64,000 nt of DNA from Tetracentron sinense. Lineage: Eukaryota; Streptophyta; Magnoliopsida; Trochodendrales; Trochodendraceae. Positions 34,490 through 46,700 of this stretch are shown piece by piece. The stretch is from contig CM026568.1 in the NCBI GenBank assembly GCA_015143295.1, positions 15,754,607 through 15,818,606 of the forward strand, read 5' to 3'. The translations under genes were made by a program, and so were the position numbers. The notes beneath the pieces are model-generated. The model made no database searches, was not told the DNA's origin, and worked only from the letters and a program-made list of their open reading frames with translations. Position 1 is the first letter of the stretch. Each line of letters begins with the position of its first letter.

Positions 34490-35151
34490 CAGTAGGTCCT
34501 CTTATAATTAATATTTTATAACTTAATCTCTAATAATTAATAAATTTATAAGGAACCAACTTGGTTCTATAGTGTATAATTATTAATCTCTTATACTTGC
34601 TATTTAATAATTTTTTAAGAAAGTTCTAGTGTATTATTAATTATAAGAGAGGTTTTATACTATATTAATACATGGTTATATGAATCTTACAAATATGTAT
34701 GATGGTTTAGGTATTAGGAAGAGAAATTGATAAAATTATTTTAGATATTTTAGCCATGTATAATAAATTATCCTATTCGTAGTATAAAGTTTATATATTT
34801 TAGAAAGAAAAAACTACAAAAATCCATTGTATGAGGACTTCAAAAATTTTAACAAAAGTTGGAGAATCTTACGAAAATTAGAGTTCAAAAGGAATTTTGT
34901 TTATTCCCAAAATAAATGATATTTCTTCTTCTCTTTGAAAAATGGGTAACTTTACCAAACTGAAATTACCATATACTAGCCTTATACATTTGTATTTACA
35001 TGAAGCTTATATGAAAAATACAATACATTCAAAAGAAATTATGAAGAGAAAATTTTTGATGGACCAGTATAGTGATTCTTATATATAATATTATTTTATA
35101 ATTAATATAATTTATTTCCACCAAGGTTATTAATTACAAGAGAGTCTACTG
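34490..35151. mobile_element. pogo/Emigrant-like MITE
   Basis: 662 bp with ends CAGTAGGTCCTCTTATAATT and (complement) CAGTAGACTCTCTTGTAATT, flanked by TA on both sides (34488-34489, 35152-35153). Ends of the CAGTAGAACCTCTATAAATT type with a TA target are typical of plant pogo-like (Lemi1/Emigrant) elements. It is inserted in the right LTR of the element at 32848-35405. Confidence 0.8.
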
Positions 35152-35415
35152 TAAATGACATTTAGAGGCACTCATTAATGTGTCATAAATTCCTCATTAT
35201 GTCTCCAATTCATGGTTTAAATCCAAGAGGAGTTTCATACCAATAAATCTATAAAAGGGGAATAAACTCATGAGAAAGATGCTCCAAAGGCATAAAAGAG
35301 AGATGCTCCTGTAGAGAGAGCCCTCTGAATTGCGACACCAGCCTCACGACAATACTCTCTCCATTTCTTCCATCTTCTTCTTCCTCTCATTTATGGGACC
35401 CAACATGAAAGAAAT

Positions 35416-35631
35416 GTATCATGCATGAACATATTTTGTCCAAAATTTTTTAAAAGCAAACTCAGTGATAAACACAAGAAAGACATAAGAACATATTTTC
35501 TCCAAAAAGTCTTAAAAGGATACCTAGTGATAAACACAAGAAAGACATATATTAAATAAATGTATCACGCATGAACATATTTTCTACAAAAAGTTTTAAA
35601 AGGGAACCCAGTGATAAACACAAGAAAGACA
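35416..35631. repeat. Three tandem ~70-bp repeats
   Basis: Units share GAACATATTTTCTCCAAAAA and GTGATAAACACAAGAAAGAC. The first begins just after the 35410 target duplication. Confidence 0.75.
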
Positions 35632-36387
35632 AACAAATCTAAGCAACAATAATGCTAGAAAACAATGAAACATGCATATCATTACAAAAAGAAAATGAAG
35701 CCCATGCCATGCACAAATAATGTCAAAAGGAAAGAAATTGTGACAGAAAGCAAAAAAAAATACTAACAATAGCATTCATGGTAAATGAACTCATCCATTG
35801 CAATAAAACTGTCTATCCTATCAATCACTAATAAGTAATACCTAAGGTAATCAACGCAAGAAATCAAACATGATCAAGATAATACTCTAGGAAATAGTAG
35901 TACCTAATCAAATATCAAGCTTGAAAATTTTTAAAAAGAAAAAGAGAATAATACCTACCTTCGTACATGACAGTTCATTTGCTCATTGAACATCTGTTGT
36001 AAATGCAACACAAGATGTTTGAACATGGTCTGCCTAATGATTTTTCATTGCGAATACACAATATGAACCACTATAATTGAAATAAAGAATAAACATCAAA
36101 TAAAAAAAAAATCAATTCATGCAATGAGAGATGTAAACCAACTTAGAGATAGAGTGTGCAATACACCAATCCTCACCAAGATCCATATTTCTTGACAAAT
36201 CTTTAATACTCGTAGATGAATTTTACAGAAAATTTTTTTATTTCAACGGATTAATTGATTTTTTTTATATAGATTTTGTTGTTTAGATATCAAGATTCTT
36301 ATATTCAGCTAGGTCAGAATATATTGATTTATTTAACCATGAGGAAGAGGGAGAGAGAAAACCCATGTGGAGGTTAATTTCAGGGCG

Positions 36388-36551
36388 AGCAATGTTAGGT
36401 CCACTTTCCGGTTGTCCATTCTTCCCTATTTTTATACAAGGCAAAATAGTATGACACTTTTTGTGGGTCTCATTTATTTTGACGTCTTTTTGCTTAAAAT
36501 TAGGAAAAACAACCGGAGAGCAGACAACCGGAAAGTAGACATAACATTGCT
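36388..36551. mobile_element. Palindromic 164-bp MITE
   Basis: The left arm AGCAATGTTAGGTCCACTTT, then CCGGTTGTC, mirrors the right arm GACAACCGGAAAGTAGACAT, then AACATTGCT. The target duplication is not clear. Confidence 0.65.
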
Positions 36552-36659
36552 TTTTGTGGGTATTATCATAGGGAAGTGGGAAAGCATTGAGGGGTAAGTT
36601 ATTGAGGATGACATTGAAGAGGTGGAACGTTAGGTACAAAAAATAGTAGTAATTAATGA

Positions 36660-36885
36660 AAAGCATGTTGCACATCAATTATCCAATGGAGTGAATTATC
36701 CAATGGAGTGGAAGAAACGTATAAGGGGGAATTATTGTGAGAGAAATTAAAGGAGAAGATTTAAATGTGAAAAAAATTGTGGGTGGAGTGGGAGAAATAT
36801 ATAAGGGGAGAGCAATTAAAAGAGGAGATTAATGGGATAGAAATTAAAGGAGGAGATAAAAATGTGAAAAAATTGTGGGTCTCAC
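36660..36885. repeat. Local tandem duplication
   Basis: A ~90-bp block (GAGTGG[A/G]AGAAA..TATAAGGGG through AATGTGAAAAAATTGTGGGT) occurs twice, preceded by a duplicated 16-mer AATTATCCAATGGAGT. Confidence 0.65.
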
Positions 36886-37011
36886 TAATTAATTTTAGTT
36901 TGATGACGCAACCTCACAAACGAAGAGGAGTCTTACATGGCATCAAGATGAAGACATGGGTGACATCCATAAAAACACTCTAACTGTGTTATATAGTAGT
37001 AATAATATGGA

Positions 37012-37690
37012 AATATATATAGATAGATATAGATAAATGAAAGCCAAAAAGACTAGGATATTAAACTTGTATTAATAATTGACAGATGGTGCAATAACAT
37101 GCAAGCCATATGAGTTTTATTTGGATTTGTATTAATGTAATGACTACTTTAGTATTTAAAAAATGCTTATTTTTTAACAATTTATTGGATGACTAAAAAA
37201 AAAGGCAGAATGTCTATTAATTCGTATGGATCATGTTGCTATTGGTTTTCTGCTCGAGTATAATCTTCAAGCAATTGCTTAAGATGATTGGGCCTCCTCC
37301 CAGGCACGTTGTGACTTGATCTTAGGACCTCATTCATATGACTTAAATCTTAGGACCACACACAAATGAATTAGGGCACACCTTTAGCCATTTGAGTTAG
37401 AGGGGTTAGAGACCATAACAATCATCCAACCGTTTCAATTGAGTAGCTAATTAGCTGTAGCCCTGCCTTGTTACCCCAAACACCAAACAATACGTTAGGG
37501 GATATGATTTCATCCCACTCTAAGATGACTTCATCCTAAGTGGATCAAATGTTCCGAAGGGATTCATCTTCTACCATTTTATGTGAGTGGACCCACATAA
37601 CCAATAAAAAAACATCATTATTTATTTAATTTTAGCCTCTCCAACTTTCCACATGTCCTTTCTAACTCTCTTTAATTGTGGTTAAGATTC
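37012..37690. other. Intergenic spacer
   Basis: No gene is seen. CCACTCTAAGATGACTTCAT around 37515 and similar text may be a MITE scrap. Confidence 0.4.
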
Positions 37691-37691
37691 A

Positions 37692-38910
37692 CTGTAAAGT
37701 CATAATTTGTATTGACTTAATTATGTCGTCAAAATGGTGTCAATATTAGTCTGGTGTTGCTCTTCCTTTGGTTGTTCAAGTTTGGTGAAAATGAAGCTCC
37801 AAAGATTCAAGAGAAGTACATTCCAGATAAAGTTTCACTCACACCATTAGGATGGTAAGTGACCTAGATACCTAGTGGTTAACATAGATGAAATTGTCCT
37901 AGATAATATTATCATATACCTTAGGTGACTAAAAATTGACCCAAGTTTAATTTATAGCCAATTAGATGGTTGGAATGAGTTTTGTGCTCAAAACTGAGAA
38001 AATCAACACAAACCGTTCGAACGCTTAGTTGGTCATTTGAATGGTAGAGAACGCTTAGCTGGCAATTTGAACAACTCATTAAGTTTGCGATTCCAGTAGC
38101 CTCCCTGGCTCTCCATTCGCACCCCATTCGCAGACCAATCTCTGGTTGTTTGAACACCCATCTGGCTGTTCAAACGGACTTCGTATTTTCAGCTTCTAAA
38201 TTAGTCCGAACTCTATTTTTGGCAATGGATTGACAATGATTATTTAAGTAATGTTCACTTAGTTCGGTCCAAGGTTTTGGTGAGAGAGAGTAGAGATTTC
38301 TTTGAGTAAACTAGGGTTCTCTAATCCCCTTTTGGTAGACACCCATTGTTCTCATCTCTCACACTCTAGTGATGCAAATTTAATTCCATAAACTTGATAC
38401 TTGCATTGGTTGATCTCTATCATTGTTGAGATCACTCTAGAGGTTTGTTAAACCTTCAAAACTCTGTATTTACTCTGTGTGAGCATTTGGTTAACGTGAG
38501 CCAAAGCTGTCGAGGACGGAGATCGATCGTTGAAGATCGTGGTTGAAAACTTTGAGAAGCGTTGGCCGGTGAGGAACCGGAGTTGATGTAGCAGAGATCG
38601 AACGTGTGGTTCGTGGACTTTAAGAAGAGAAATTTGTACCGAGGAACAATGTGTTGTGTCCGGTTGGGTAAGGTTGAAGTCTTGTATTTGATAACAATTC
38701 TCTTAGTGGATTTTGTGTTGGACTAGGTCCCATAGTTTTTTCCAGAAGATTTTTTCAAGTAAAAACTCTTGTGTTGTGGATTACTTGTCTTCTATAATTT
38801 TCACACTTGGTTGTTGCTTTGTTTACCATAACTCTGATTAATTATTGTGTAAAATTAAAATTGGTAGACATTGCTAGGAAGACCTATTCACCCTCCCCTC
38901 TAGGTTAAAG
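37692..38910 (+). mobile_element. Solo-LTR-like remnant of a Ty1/copia element
   Basis: The phrases TGTCGTCAAAATGGTGTCAA near the left and CCTATTCACCCTCCCCTCTA near the right are typical of the start and end of large copia (SIRE/Tork-like) LTRs, from memory. No second LTR, gag or pol is present in the window. The boundaries are approximate. Confidence 0.5.
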
Positions 38911-39085
38911 GAATCATTGAATAAGGATATTTCATTCACTAACCCTTAGGGTTAAAGAATCTGACCTTGATTTAAAAAAAAAAATTTAACCCCATGTTGA
39001 AAATTCTTAACCAACATTTAAGGATGTTAGAAGTTAAGTTAAAGTTTGGGCCAGAGTAAATCCACTACCTTAAAACCAAAAGCAG

Positions 39086-40259
39086 CTTAATGCTAGGAGT
39101 TGGGGTGTGGAAGGCATTGTTGCAAGGATGGGACAAGTTTTCTAATCTTACCTGCCTAAAGGTGGGTAATGGGGATCATATCAGCTTCTGGAATGATTAT
39201 TGGTGTGGTCAATCCACTCTTAGGCAGATCTTCGGTAACTTTTATTTCCTTGCATTAAATAGAGAAGCCTCGGTAGCTGAGTACTTAGAATGGCAGGATG
39301 GGGCGTCAGTTTGGACTCCAAACTGAGGCAAAACTTATTTGATTGAGAGGTTCAAGATCTTCTAGTGTTATTATCTATGCTTCAGCTGGTTACCCCTTTT
39401 CCTCTCATTAGGGATAGTCGGGTTTGGTCACAGACAACAAGGAGCGGTTCTTAGTGAGATTCTTTTTCGCATGCTTTGCAATCTGGGCCCATGCTTCCTT
39501 TTCCTCATCAGGCTGTGTGGTTCTCGTTGCTACCTTCCAAGGTATCTTTTTTCATGTAGATAACAATTTGAGATAAAATCCTAACTTGCGATCATCTCAT
39601 GCACAGAGGATGATGTTTCATGTGCCTTTCAGTAGAGAAGTCTATTGATCACTTACTATTGCATTGCCCGGTTGCGAGAGAGGTTTGATCATATTTCCTT
39701 TCTTATATTCGCTTGGACATTTCTCAGATCCTTGCAGATCAATTCTTATCTTGTTGGTGTGAAGTGCTTGTTCCGGATCCTGTGGGTGTAGTCTGGCCTC
39801 TCCTCTCAGGGGCGATAGCTTGGGCCTTGTGGCAGGAGAGGAATATAAGAGTGTTTGAGGCAGTGTAGTCAATATGTCGTCTAGGCAACACCTAGGCCAC
39901 CACCTCGCCTAGCTAGGACCCCTATCGCCTAGATCATAATCTAGGCAGACACTCTTTAATTCTTATATAATATAAACAAAATAAATAAATTTTGGTCGCC
40001 TAGGCATCGCCTAACAATGTGAGGACACAACATTGACCATACCTCGTATTTAGGATCAGATTACATTTCTTATTTCAGCTTGGGGGTCTGTTCGGCTAGA
40101 GGGTGGAGACCTGTGGGGGACCAGTTCTGTCTTCTAGTTAATTTTTTGCTTTTGTTGTTCTTTGCCTTTTTTTTTTTTTGTCTCACTTTTGGTGAACTTC
40201 ATGTTGTAAGGCTCTCTCTTTTATTTAAATGCATCCTACTTACTGATTAAAAAAAAAAA
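39086..40259 (+). mobile_element. 5'-truncated L1-type LINE (ORF2 3' end)
   Basis: The frame at 39090-39326 reads VGNGDHISFWNDYWCGQSTL, the region before the zinc knuckle of plant L1 ORF2. Further on, [17 protein letters not shown] (about 39625-39690) is the zf-RVT CCHC-type end. Frames are interrupted by a stop after VWTPN and by shifts. It ends with an untranslated tail and an A-run at 40249-40259. A CCTAGGC-rich insert lies at about 39862-40045. Only the last fifth or so of a LINE remains. Confidence 0.8.
39862..40045. repeat. CGCCTAGGC-rich repeat nested in the LINE
   Basis: A ~180-bp insert rich in GTCTAGGC, CGCCTAG and CCTAGGC strings interrupts the LINE 3' region. Related text occurs at 43545-43670 and 44985-45165. 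The family is not identified. Confidence 0.45.
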
Positions 40260-40768
40260 GCTAGGGTTTTTTAAAAATAGTAGGAGACAATCTACATTTA
40301 GGGATATAATTCTTTTTTATTAGTTAATGTGGCCCAGTCATAGAAAATTGTAGACAGCTCTCTTCCTCCCACATGAGAGAATTATAGTCGCTCACTTGTG
40401 CAATGCTATTGGCTTTTGGACTACAACGACAAAGCTACCAATTTAGATGGAGCCAAGACAAGCAAAGCAAATGCAAGTTGACAAAGATCTTAATGGGCTG
40501 GGCCAGTTTATGCCTAAGCCAGGCCGCATTTAAAACATGCTTTTGGCTTAATCGCGGGAATAAGAATCCACGCCACACCTGGAATATAAATGAGAGTAAA
40601 TCGATCTCAATCTCATTCTCTCTTTTGCAGGTTTAGAAATTTCGATTCGATAATTTGGCGGAGAGAGAATCAAACCTCTGACATTCCTGTCTTCTTTATT
40701 GATCTCTGCAATAATTCTAGGGTTTCTCGTTCACCGTCTCTGTTGCTCTTCTCTGCAACAGAGCCATC
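40260..40768 (+). promoter_or_regulatory. Promoter and 5' UTR region of the GDT1-like gene
   Basis: It lies between the LINE tail and the start codon. The last ~150 bases are CT-rich with CTCATTCTCTCTTTTGCAG at about 40613-40630, which could be a 5' UTR intron acceptor. A TATA-like ATATAAATGAGAG lies near 40584. Transcription start is not determinable. Confidence 0.4.
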
Positions 40769-43700
40769 ATGAGTTTCTCAGTTGTTCAGGTAGCGGCTCT
40801 GCAACTGAATCGTGCTTCTCTTTTAACTGGATTTTATATGGATTCTGAGTTTTTTGTTTCTTAATTAGGGTTTCACCAAATCACTTGCTATGACGGTACT
40901 TTCTGAGATCGGAGACAAGACGTTTTTCGCAGCCGCGGTAGGTGGATTATTGTAATCTTGTTGATTCTGGTCATGTTTGATGATTGGGTTTTGTTATTCT
41001 AATTTTTGAAATTGGTTTGATTTGCCTTGCAATTGATACTGATAGTTTAGAGTCTACAATGAAATTGACCCGACAACTGTGTTGCAATGGGAAAAACAGG
41101 AAAACGAACAAAGAATTTCACCGAGGTAGAAATAGTATCGACTGCATTTTGTAGTACATCTGAACCGGTTCTTGTGTTATATACTTATATCATAGAGTGT
41201 ACACCATGAAACCACAGTATCTAAATATCCAGTGCACATTCTTGAAGTAGTAACCCTGTAAGAACATCCAGCAGTTTATAATCCATTTGTGCCAGCGAGA
41301 TATGTTTTTTCACTTTTTCCCCCTTACCAGTAACAAGGAATTTTAGTAAGATGATGTTACGTAACTTCCAGTTTCTTCGAGAGAAACCAACCTCCTTGAG
41401 TTACTTCGAGGGTAACAAGCTTCCTTTGAGATAAACTCTTTGATTTAATTGATTGCTTGCCTTTTACAGAACTAAAAAGAGTTTAAACTTTAAATACATA
41501 ATGATTCATTCTCACTAACTCTAACTAACCACTAACTCATTAGTCACGTAACATACCCTCCTCCTTACACAAATCTTGTCCTCAAGATTTAGATCTGACC
41601 TCCTTTTTTTGGAGAATGAGAATATTCCCGTCATTTGTAGTTGTTGTGTGAATTTAGACCGTGAGAATACGGAATGGATCTTTGTACCATCAAGTAGCTT
41701 TAAACGATATGCTACACCTCCAATTTTCTGCAAAACTTGATAAAACCAAAAAACTTCGGTGATAATTTGAGATTCTTCTCACATACCACATGATCTTCTT
41801 GGTACTCCTTCAAATCTTTAATCCAGGTGGCAATAGGTGTGGATATGGCCGTTTGCATTTGGTTTGTTCGATTAGATTCCAATATAGGTGTGTCATGAGT
41901 TCAATTAATGAAGCGATTTGCGAAGCCTTCTCCCTTCTCCTTTCTTTGGCCGCCATAAAGAACTTTAATTTTTGAAGACATGGTCATGACTCTTTGCATT
42001 AATTCTTGTAGCATCTTACCGTGGGTTTCAGTTGTCTCCTTCAGTAACCCCATCATTTCGTCAATTTTTGCATTTGTAATAGCTTTCCGCTCTGATACCA
42101 ATGTTACGTAACTTTTAGTTTCTTTGAGGGAAACCAACCTCCTTGAGTTACTTCGAGAGTAACAAGCCTCCTTTAGTCCTTTGAGATAAACTCTTTGATT
42201 TAATTGATTGCTTGCCATTTACAAAACTAAAAGGAGTTTTAAATACACAAGGATTCATTCTTATAACCAACCACTAACTCTAACTTCCTACAAACTCATT
42301 AGTCATGTAACAAGAGGACACATCATGGAACAACAAAAAGGTGAATAACAACAAGGGCATATGTCACTGTGATAACTATTGCAAACTATATACAATAAGT
42401 TTGTTTCTGCATATTGGCATCGCAATCGAAGCCGACGTTGATAATGACATTGGAATTGAGAGAGATAAATGGGTTGTTTGGAGAATGAAATATCAGAGTT
42501 ACTCATATAAATGGTTTGCTTGGACGACGTTGACCGTTTTATTTGAATCAGTCTTTGTAAACAGTTGGCTGATTTTTCTGAAACGGTAATTTGTACATGC
42601 GAGATTGATATGTTCATAAGGAAGGGGTGTGTTTTGAAGAAAGTGATGTTGTAAATAGGGCTCATCTGACATGGATGCCTAGTTGAAGAGAAAGAGAAAT
42701 ACTTCTCCTATTAGATGCCACGTAAGAATAAGTCTTGCTTAGTATTAAGGATAGATTCCCAATGAATATCTATCGAAGACAACCTACATTATGGTCGTTG
42801 AGAAGATAGTCCATTGCAAGAAATAACTATTGAAAACACCAACGAGGTGGGACTTGGGAGGCCTTCCTCATCTATTAAGTCCAAAATGTCACTATGAAAA
42901 TAATAAAGACATAGTTTGGAGCATTGTTACAAATCTCCTGAGAAATACCAAATTTCTCTAAAGAAAAACCGAGAAAAATATCTGAATTTTAAAACTCCGT
43001 TTTTATCATAATATTATACAAATCTCGCGAGAAATAAAGTTTTCTATTTTTATCCTGTAAATATCGCAAGATTTCAAAAATATCATGAATGTTGTTGTTT
43101 TATTAATATATAACTCGGTGATATTTATTACTATTTTATGAGATTTTAGTATATTTTTTTAAATCATTGGCGAGATTTAGGCAAGAAATACCCGAAAAAA
43201 AAATTTAGATTTGAAAATTCCCGGAGAAAAACTTCAGCCGATAAAAACCCAACAACGAGATTTGTAACACTACTTTGGAGAAAGGGATAGAGATCTAGAC
43301 GGAAACTCTAGACTAAATTTGTTAAGTAAAATTATTATATTATTATAGATATATGCTTTTATGTGTATTATAATAAATAATGACATCTAACATTATGTGC
43401 TATTATTATTTTACATTATTATAATAATATTTATATTTTTAAAGTTTAGAAGTCACCTATTTTATTTATTTTTTTTGAATATTTTTGCAAATAACAATTA
43501 TCATTATGTGGGTTTTTTTTTCACTCGTATTTTTGTGCCTAGGAGACGACATCTAGGCACCACAAGGTGACCTCCTCCTAACGTCTGTATCCTTAATCCC
43601 TTATTAGTTATATGGCAATAGGGTTCCTTGCTAGGTGAGGCGATGCCTAGGCGGCATTTTGATTACGCTGATTTCACAAAGTCCTCTTTATGGTCTATAC

Positions 43701-46700
43701 TCAATCATCTATATTATTGCTAGTTTGCTACTATCAAATGTAGATTTATGAAACAAATGGCAGCCAATTGATTGTAGGCATGGGACTGATCAAAAATAAA
43801 ATAAAATTTGATTGTAGGCATGGGGACAAAATATATCTGCAGGCAACAATCATGAGTGAATTTCTGCAAATAAATACATTTGAAGCATAGTCACATGCTG
43901 GAGAGAGTCCTTAGAGCTTGAGCTTGATCAACTTTTAAAACAAAAAATTTAGGGGGAGTTCGTAGGTTGGTTGCATACGGTTGCAATTATTGGCATCATA
44001 AAGAGGAAAGATTGTGTGAGCTTTTACTGTCTAATTGGTGTTATGGTGTTCTTGGAATGCTGAACGTTAGTGAAATGCATTGAGCCTTTCTAAGACTTGC
44101 AGTATGAGGAGGATTTGTGGACTTACAGAAATTTACTTTGGGTCGAAGGGAGGTCAATCCAAAAAGCGGCATAGGAAATTAAAGGGTTAAAACTTCAAGG
44201 GATTAATTTTTCTGTTATTGTCCATCTACATAGTCCAAATGTCCAATGGACTAAAATGTATTCAAATATTAAAGTATCAGATTCATCAGATAGGTAGGAA
44301 TGAGGAGGAACTTGCTTTTAAGGGTTACTAAGGGGTAGATAAGTGGTGTGAACCTTTGATTGGCTTGCTGCCTCCCTGAGAGGATGAGTGTTTTCAATGT
44401 TAGTTGAACCATGGCCCTTTAATAAGAGTTTGCTACCTTTCACCAGCAAAAGGGCAATCAGTGGAGAAAGGACCATTGGATATGAATCATTCCACGGTAA
44501 CTGGTTCACGAGAGAAATCTGCTGGAGAGTGGAGAAAAGAGTGACATGTTCGAAGGCACATGTTTTCACTTCAGATGTGAAGAGTCATGTAATATGAGGT
44601 CTGACTGGCCGTTGGTAGTGGATTCCTCAAGTTAAGGACCTTGTGGTGGATTGTTCCTCATAATGGAAAAAAAGGTTTATTTTTCATCACTTTTTCTTTC
44701 TATCAAACCTCAAAATTATTGCTTTTGTGTAGAATGTCTCCCTGAAAGCTTCCCCTCAAGTTTCTTAGTTAACAAATCTCCCCTTAGATACTTAGCAATT
44801 CAAACATACTCGATGTTTGTTTATTTTCCTATATTGATGATTTAACCATGCATATGCCAAAGAACAATGTGCTTTGAGGCTATGTTTTCAAGCTAGCTTA
44901 TGAGAAAAAGAAACCATGACATCTTTTTATAAAACTTCAAAGCAAGAGTTCTCTAACGTCATCCTTCATTAATAGGTTAAATATTGTTAAAAGGCTCTTT
45001 CCTAGGCGAACAAACAATTGTTGGAAGACTTGGAGATAGGATGCCCAAGTGCAGGTTAGGAGCTCGCCTGTTTACTGAAGTGCGAATTTAGGCAATTAGA
45101 CGCTTGCCTGGGCGCTGAAACTAGCTAGGCGTTGGAACCTGAGCTGGGGATGCTAATGTTTTAAACCTTTATTTTTATGAAACTTTAGGGGATTGTATGC
45201 CCTCCCATGACAAGCCTCCAAGATCTCTTTGCATGACTTTCTTCTTTCACTTTAATTGATCAATCGTACCTAATCAAGCAATCAGCAATCATGTTAGATC
45301 TTTTGTGTTTCATGAAGAAAGTTGAATCTTGCATTTTATAGGCCTTTTTGAGTTTTTTTTTATTTTTATAATATCTATGTTGGACTAAAGTTACATATTT
45401 CTCTTTTTTATATTTGTCTTAGATGTTTCCACTCCCCTTTTCCAAGAAACAACGTGGACTTATTAGTAAAGGATGAAACATCATATGATTAATAACATTG
45501 TATTATTTTATTGTTCACAATTAATATTTCAAAAGAAAATCTAATTGACGTCTGATCTCTCTCTCTCTCTCTCTCCCCCCCTTTTAATAGAATTCAATAT
45601 CATAAAAATAAACTAACAACTCTATTTAATAACATTGGTGAGGTAATGGAAGTGTTTCATCTTCCTTACAAAATCCCCAAAATTCGTGGTCAGCTTAGTC
45701 ACCAGAAGCTGGCCTGGAAAACTAGCACAGTCCAATGACTTGACTCGCCTAGCATTTTGACACCACCTGATAGGTTTATGTAAAGAAACAAAGCATGATG
45801 TCAGTCCATACAATCACAACTCTTAAAGTAGTTAATTTACCCGTGCTCTTCTACTGAAATAATGTGCTGTTGTTCAGACTTGAATTTGCTTTCTTTTGGT
45901 CCTATGCATAAAAGTCAGGAAACAGAAACTATTGTCCTTTACATAATGTAAAAACTGACTATTCATGTGTTTGTCTAACATCGCGATGCTTGTTTTAGAT
46001 CTTGGCTATGCGCCACCCGAGAAGGCTTGTCTTGACAGGATGCCTAGCAGCTTTGATTGTGAGTATGCTTCCTTGATCTTTTTGTTTCATGTTTATTTGG
46101 TTTCAAATATGATCTCTGATTACTTCAGGGTCTCATGATTACGGAAATTGTCCCTGGATTGTAGGTGATGACTATTCTCTCTGTTCTTGTTGGCTGGGCT
46201 GCTCCAAATCTGGTAAGCAGTCTGTTTATGTGTGTGAAAAGTACTTTCTTTACCAGGAAAAGGAATACATTCCTTGGGATTATTTGCATGTTTGTTAAAG
46301 ACATTACTCCTTGATTTCTGAATGAGATATTAAAGTTTTACCAACTGTCTAATAAATATTCACATTGTATATAATATACGCACAACGAGCGGCATAAGCT
46401 GAAGCTTTTGTAGACAAACCCTTTGGGGAGCATAATGAACTATATGCATGACCTGCAATGGTTGATGGCATTTTGAGGAGTCAACAAGATGCCCTTTAAT
46501 ATGCAGTGAATATTTCCTATCAAACCCTAATTTTGTTTCCATCAAGGGGCTTTTTGCCAACACATACTTAGGTAATATGTGGCATAAATTCAGGGTCAAT
46601 GTTACATTTGGTACAAAAAAGTTTTATAATATTGGAGTTAGAAAGATGCACTCTAATGTGTGGTGAATGATTTATAACTGGCACAGCTTTTTTGGAATTA

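Larger units (their letters stand above)
32848..35405. mobile_element. LTR-like element with inverted termini
   Basis: A 2558-bp fossil flanked by TGAAA (32843-32847, 35406-35410). The right end is LTR-like: a purine tract GGTGAAGTGGGAGA, then TGTTGGCA at 34430, ending CCCAACA at 35405. The left end (32848 to about 33076) matches the outer ~230 bp of that LTR in reverse orientation, starting TGTTGGGTCCC. The two termini are therefore inverted instead of direct. The element is broken and non-autonomous. The interior has a tandem-repeat zone and no gag or pol. A pogo-like MITE sits in the right LTR. Confidence 0.65.
32246..37011 (-). mobile_element. Helitron-like region (minus strand) hosting nested elements
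   Basis: On the minus strand the region starts near TCCATATTATTACTACTATA and ends with CCGTGGATTGCACGGGATG, then a TTAG before T at 32246: a hairpin plus CTRR-like terminus (first base off). The ends resemble plant Helitrons but are decayed. Inside are the LTR-like element at 32848-35405, a palindromic MITE, and two sets of tandem repeats. No Rep/helicase coding is seen. Confidence 0.4.

Noticed and set aside
36283-36678. 131-residue minus-strand open frame
   Set aside because: It runs across the palindromic MITE at 36388-36551 and has no recognisable domain.
44300-44660. Gene fragment in intron 2 of the GDT1-like gene
   Set aside because: A 69-residue frame with no recognised domain and no splice or repeat context; left unannotated.
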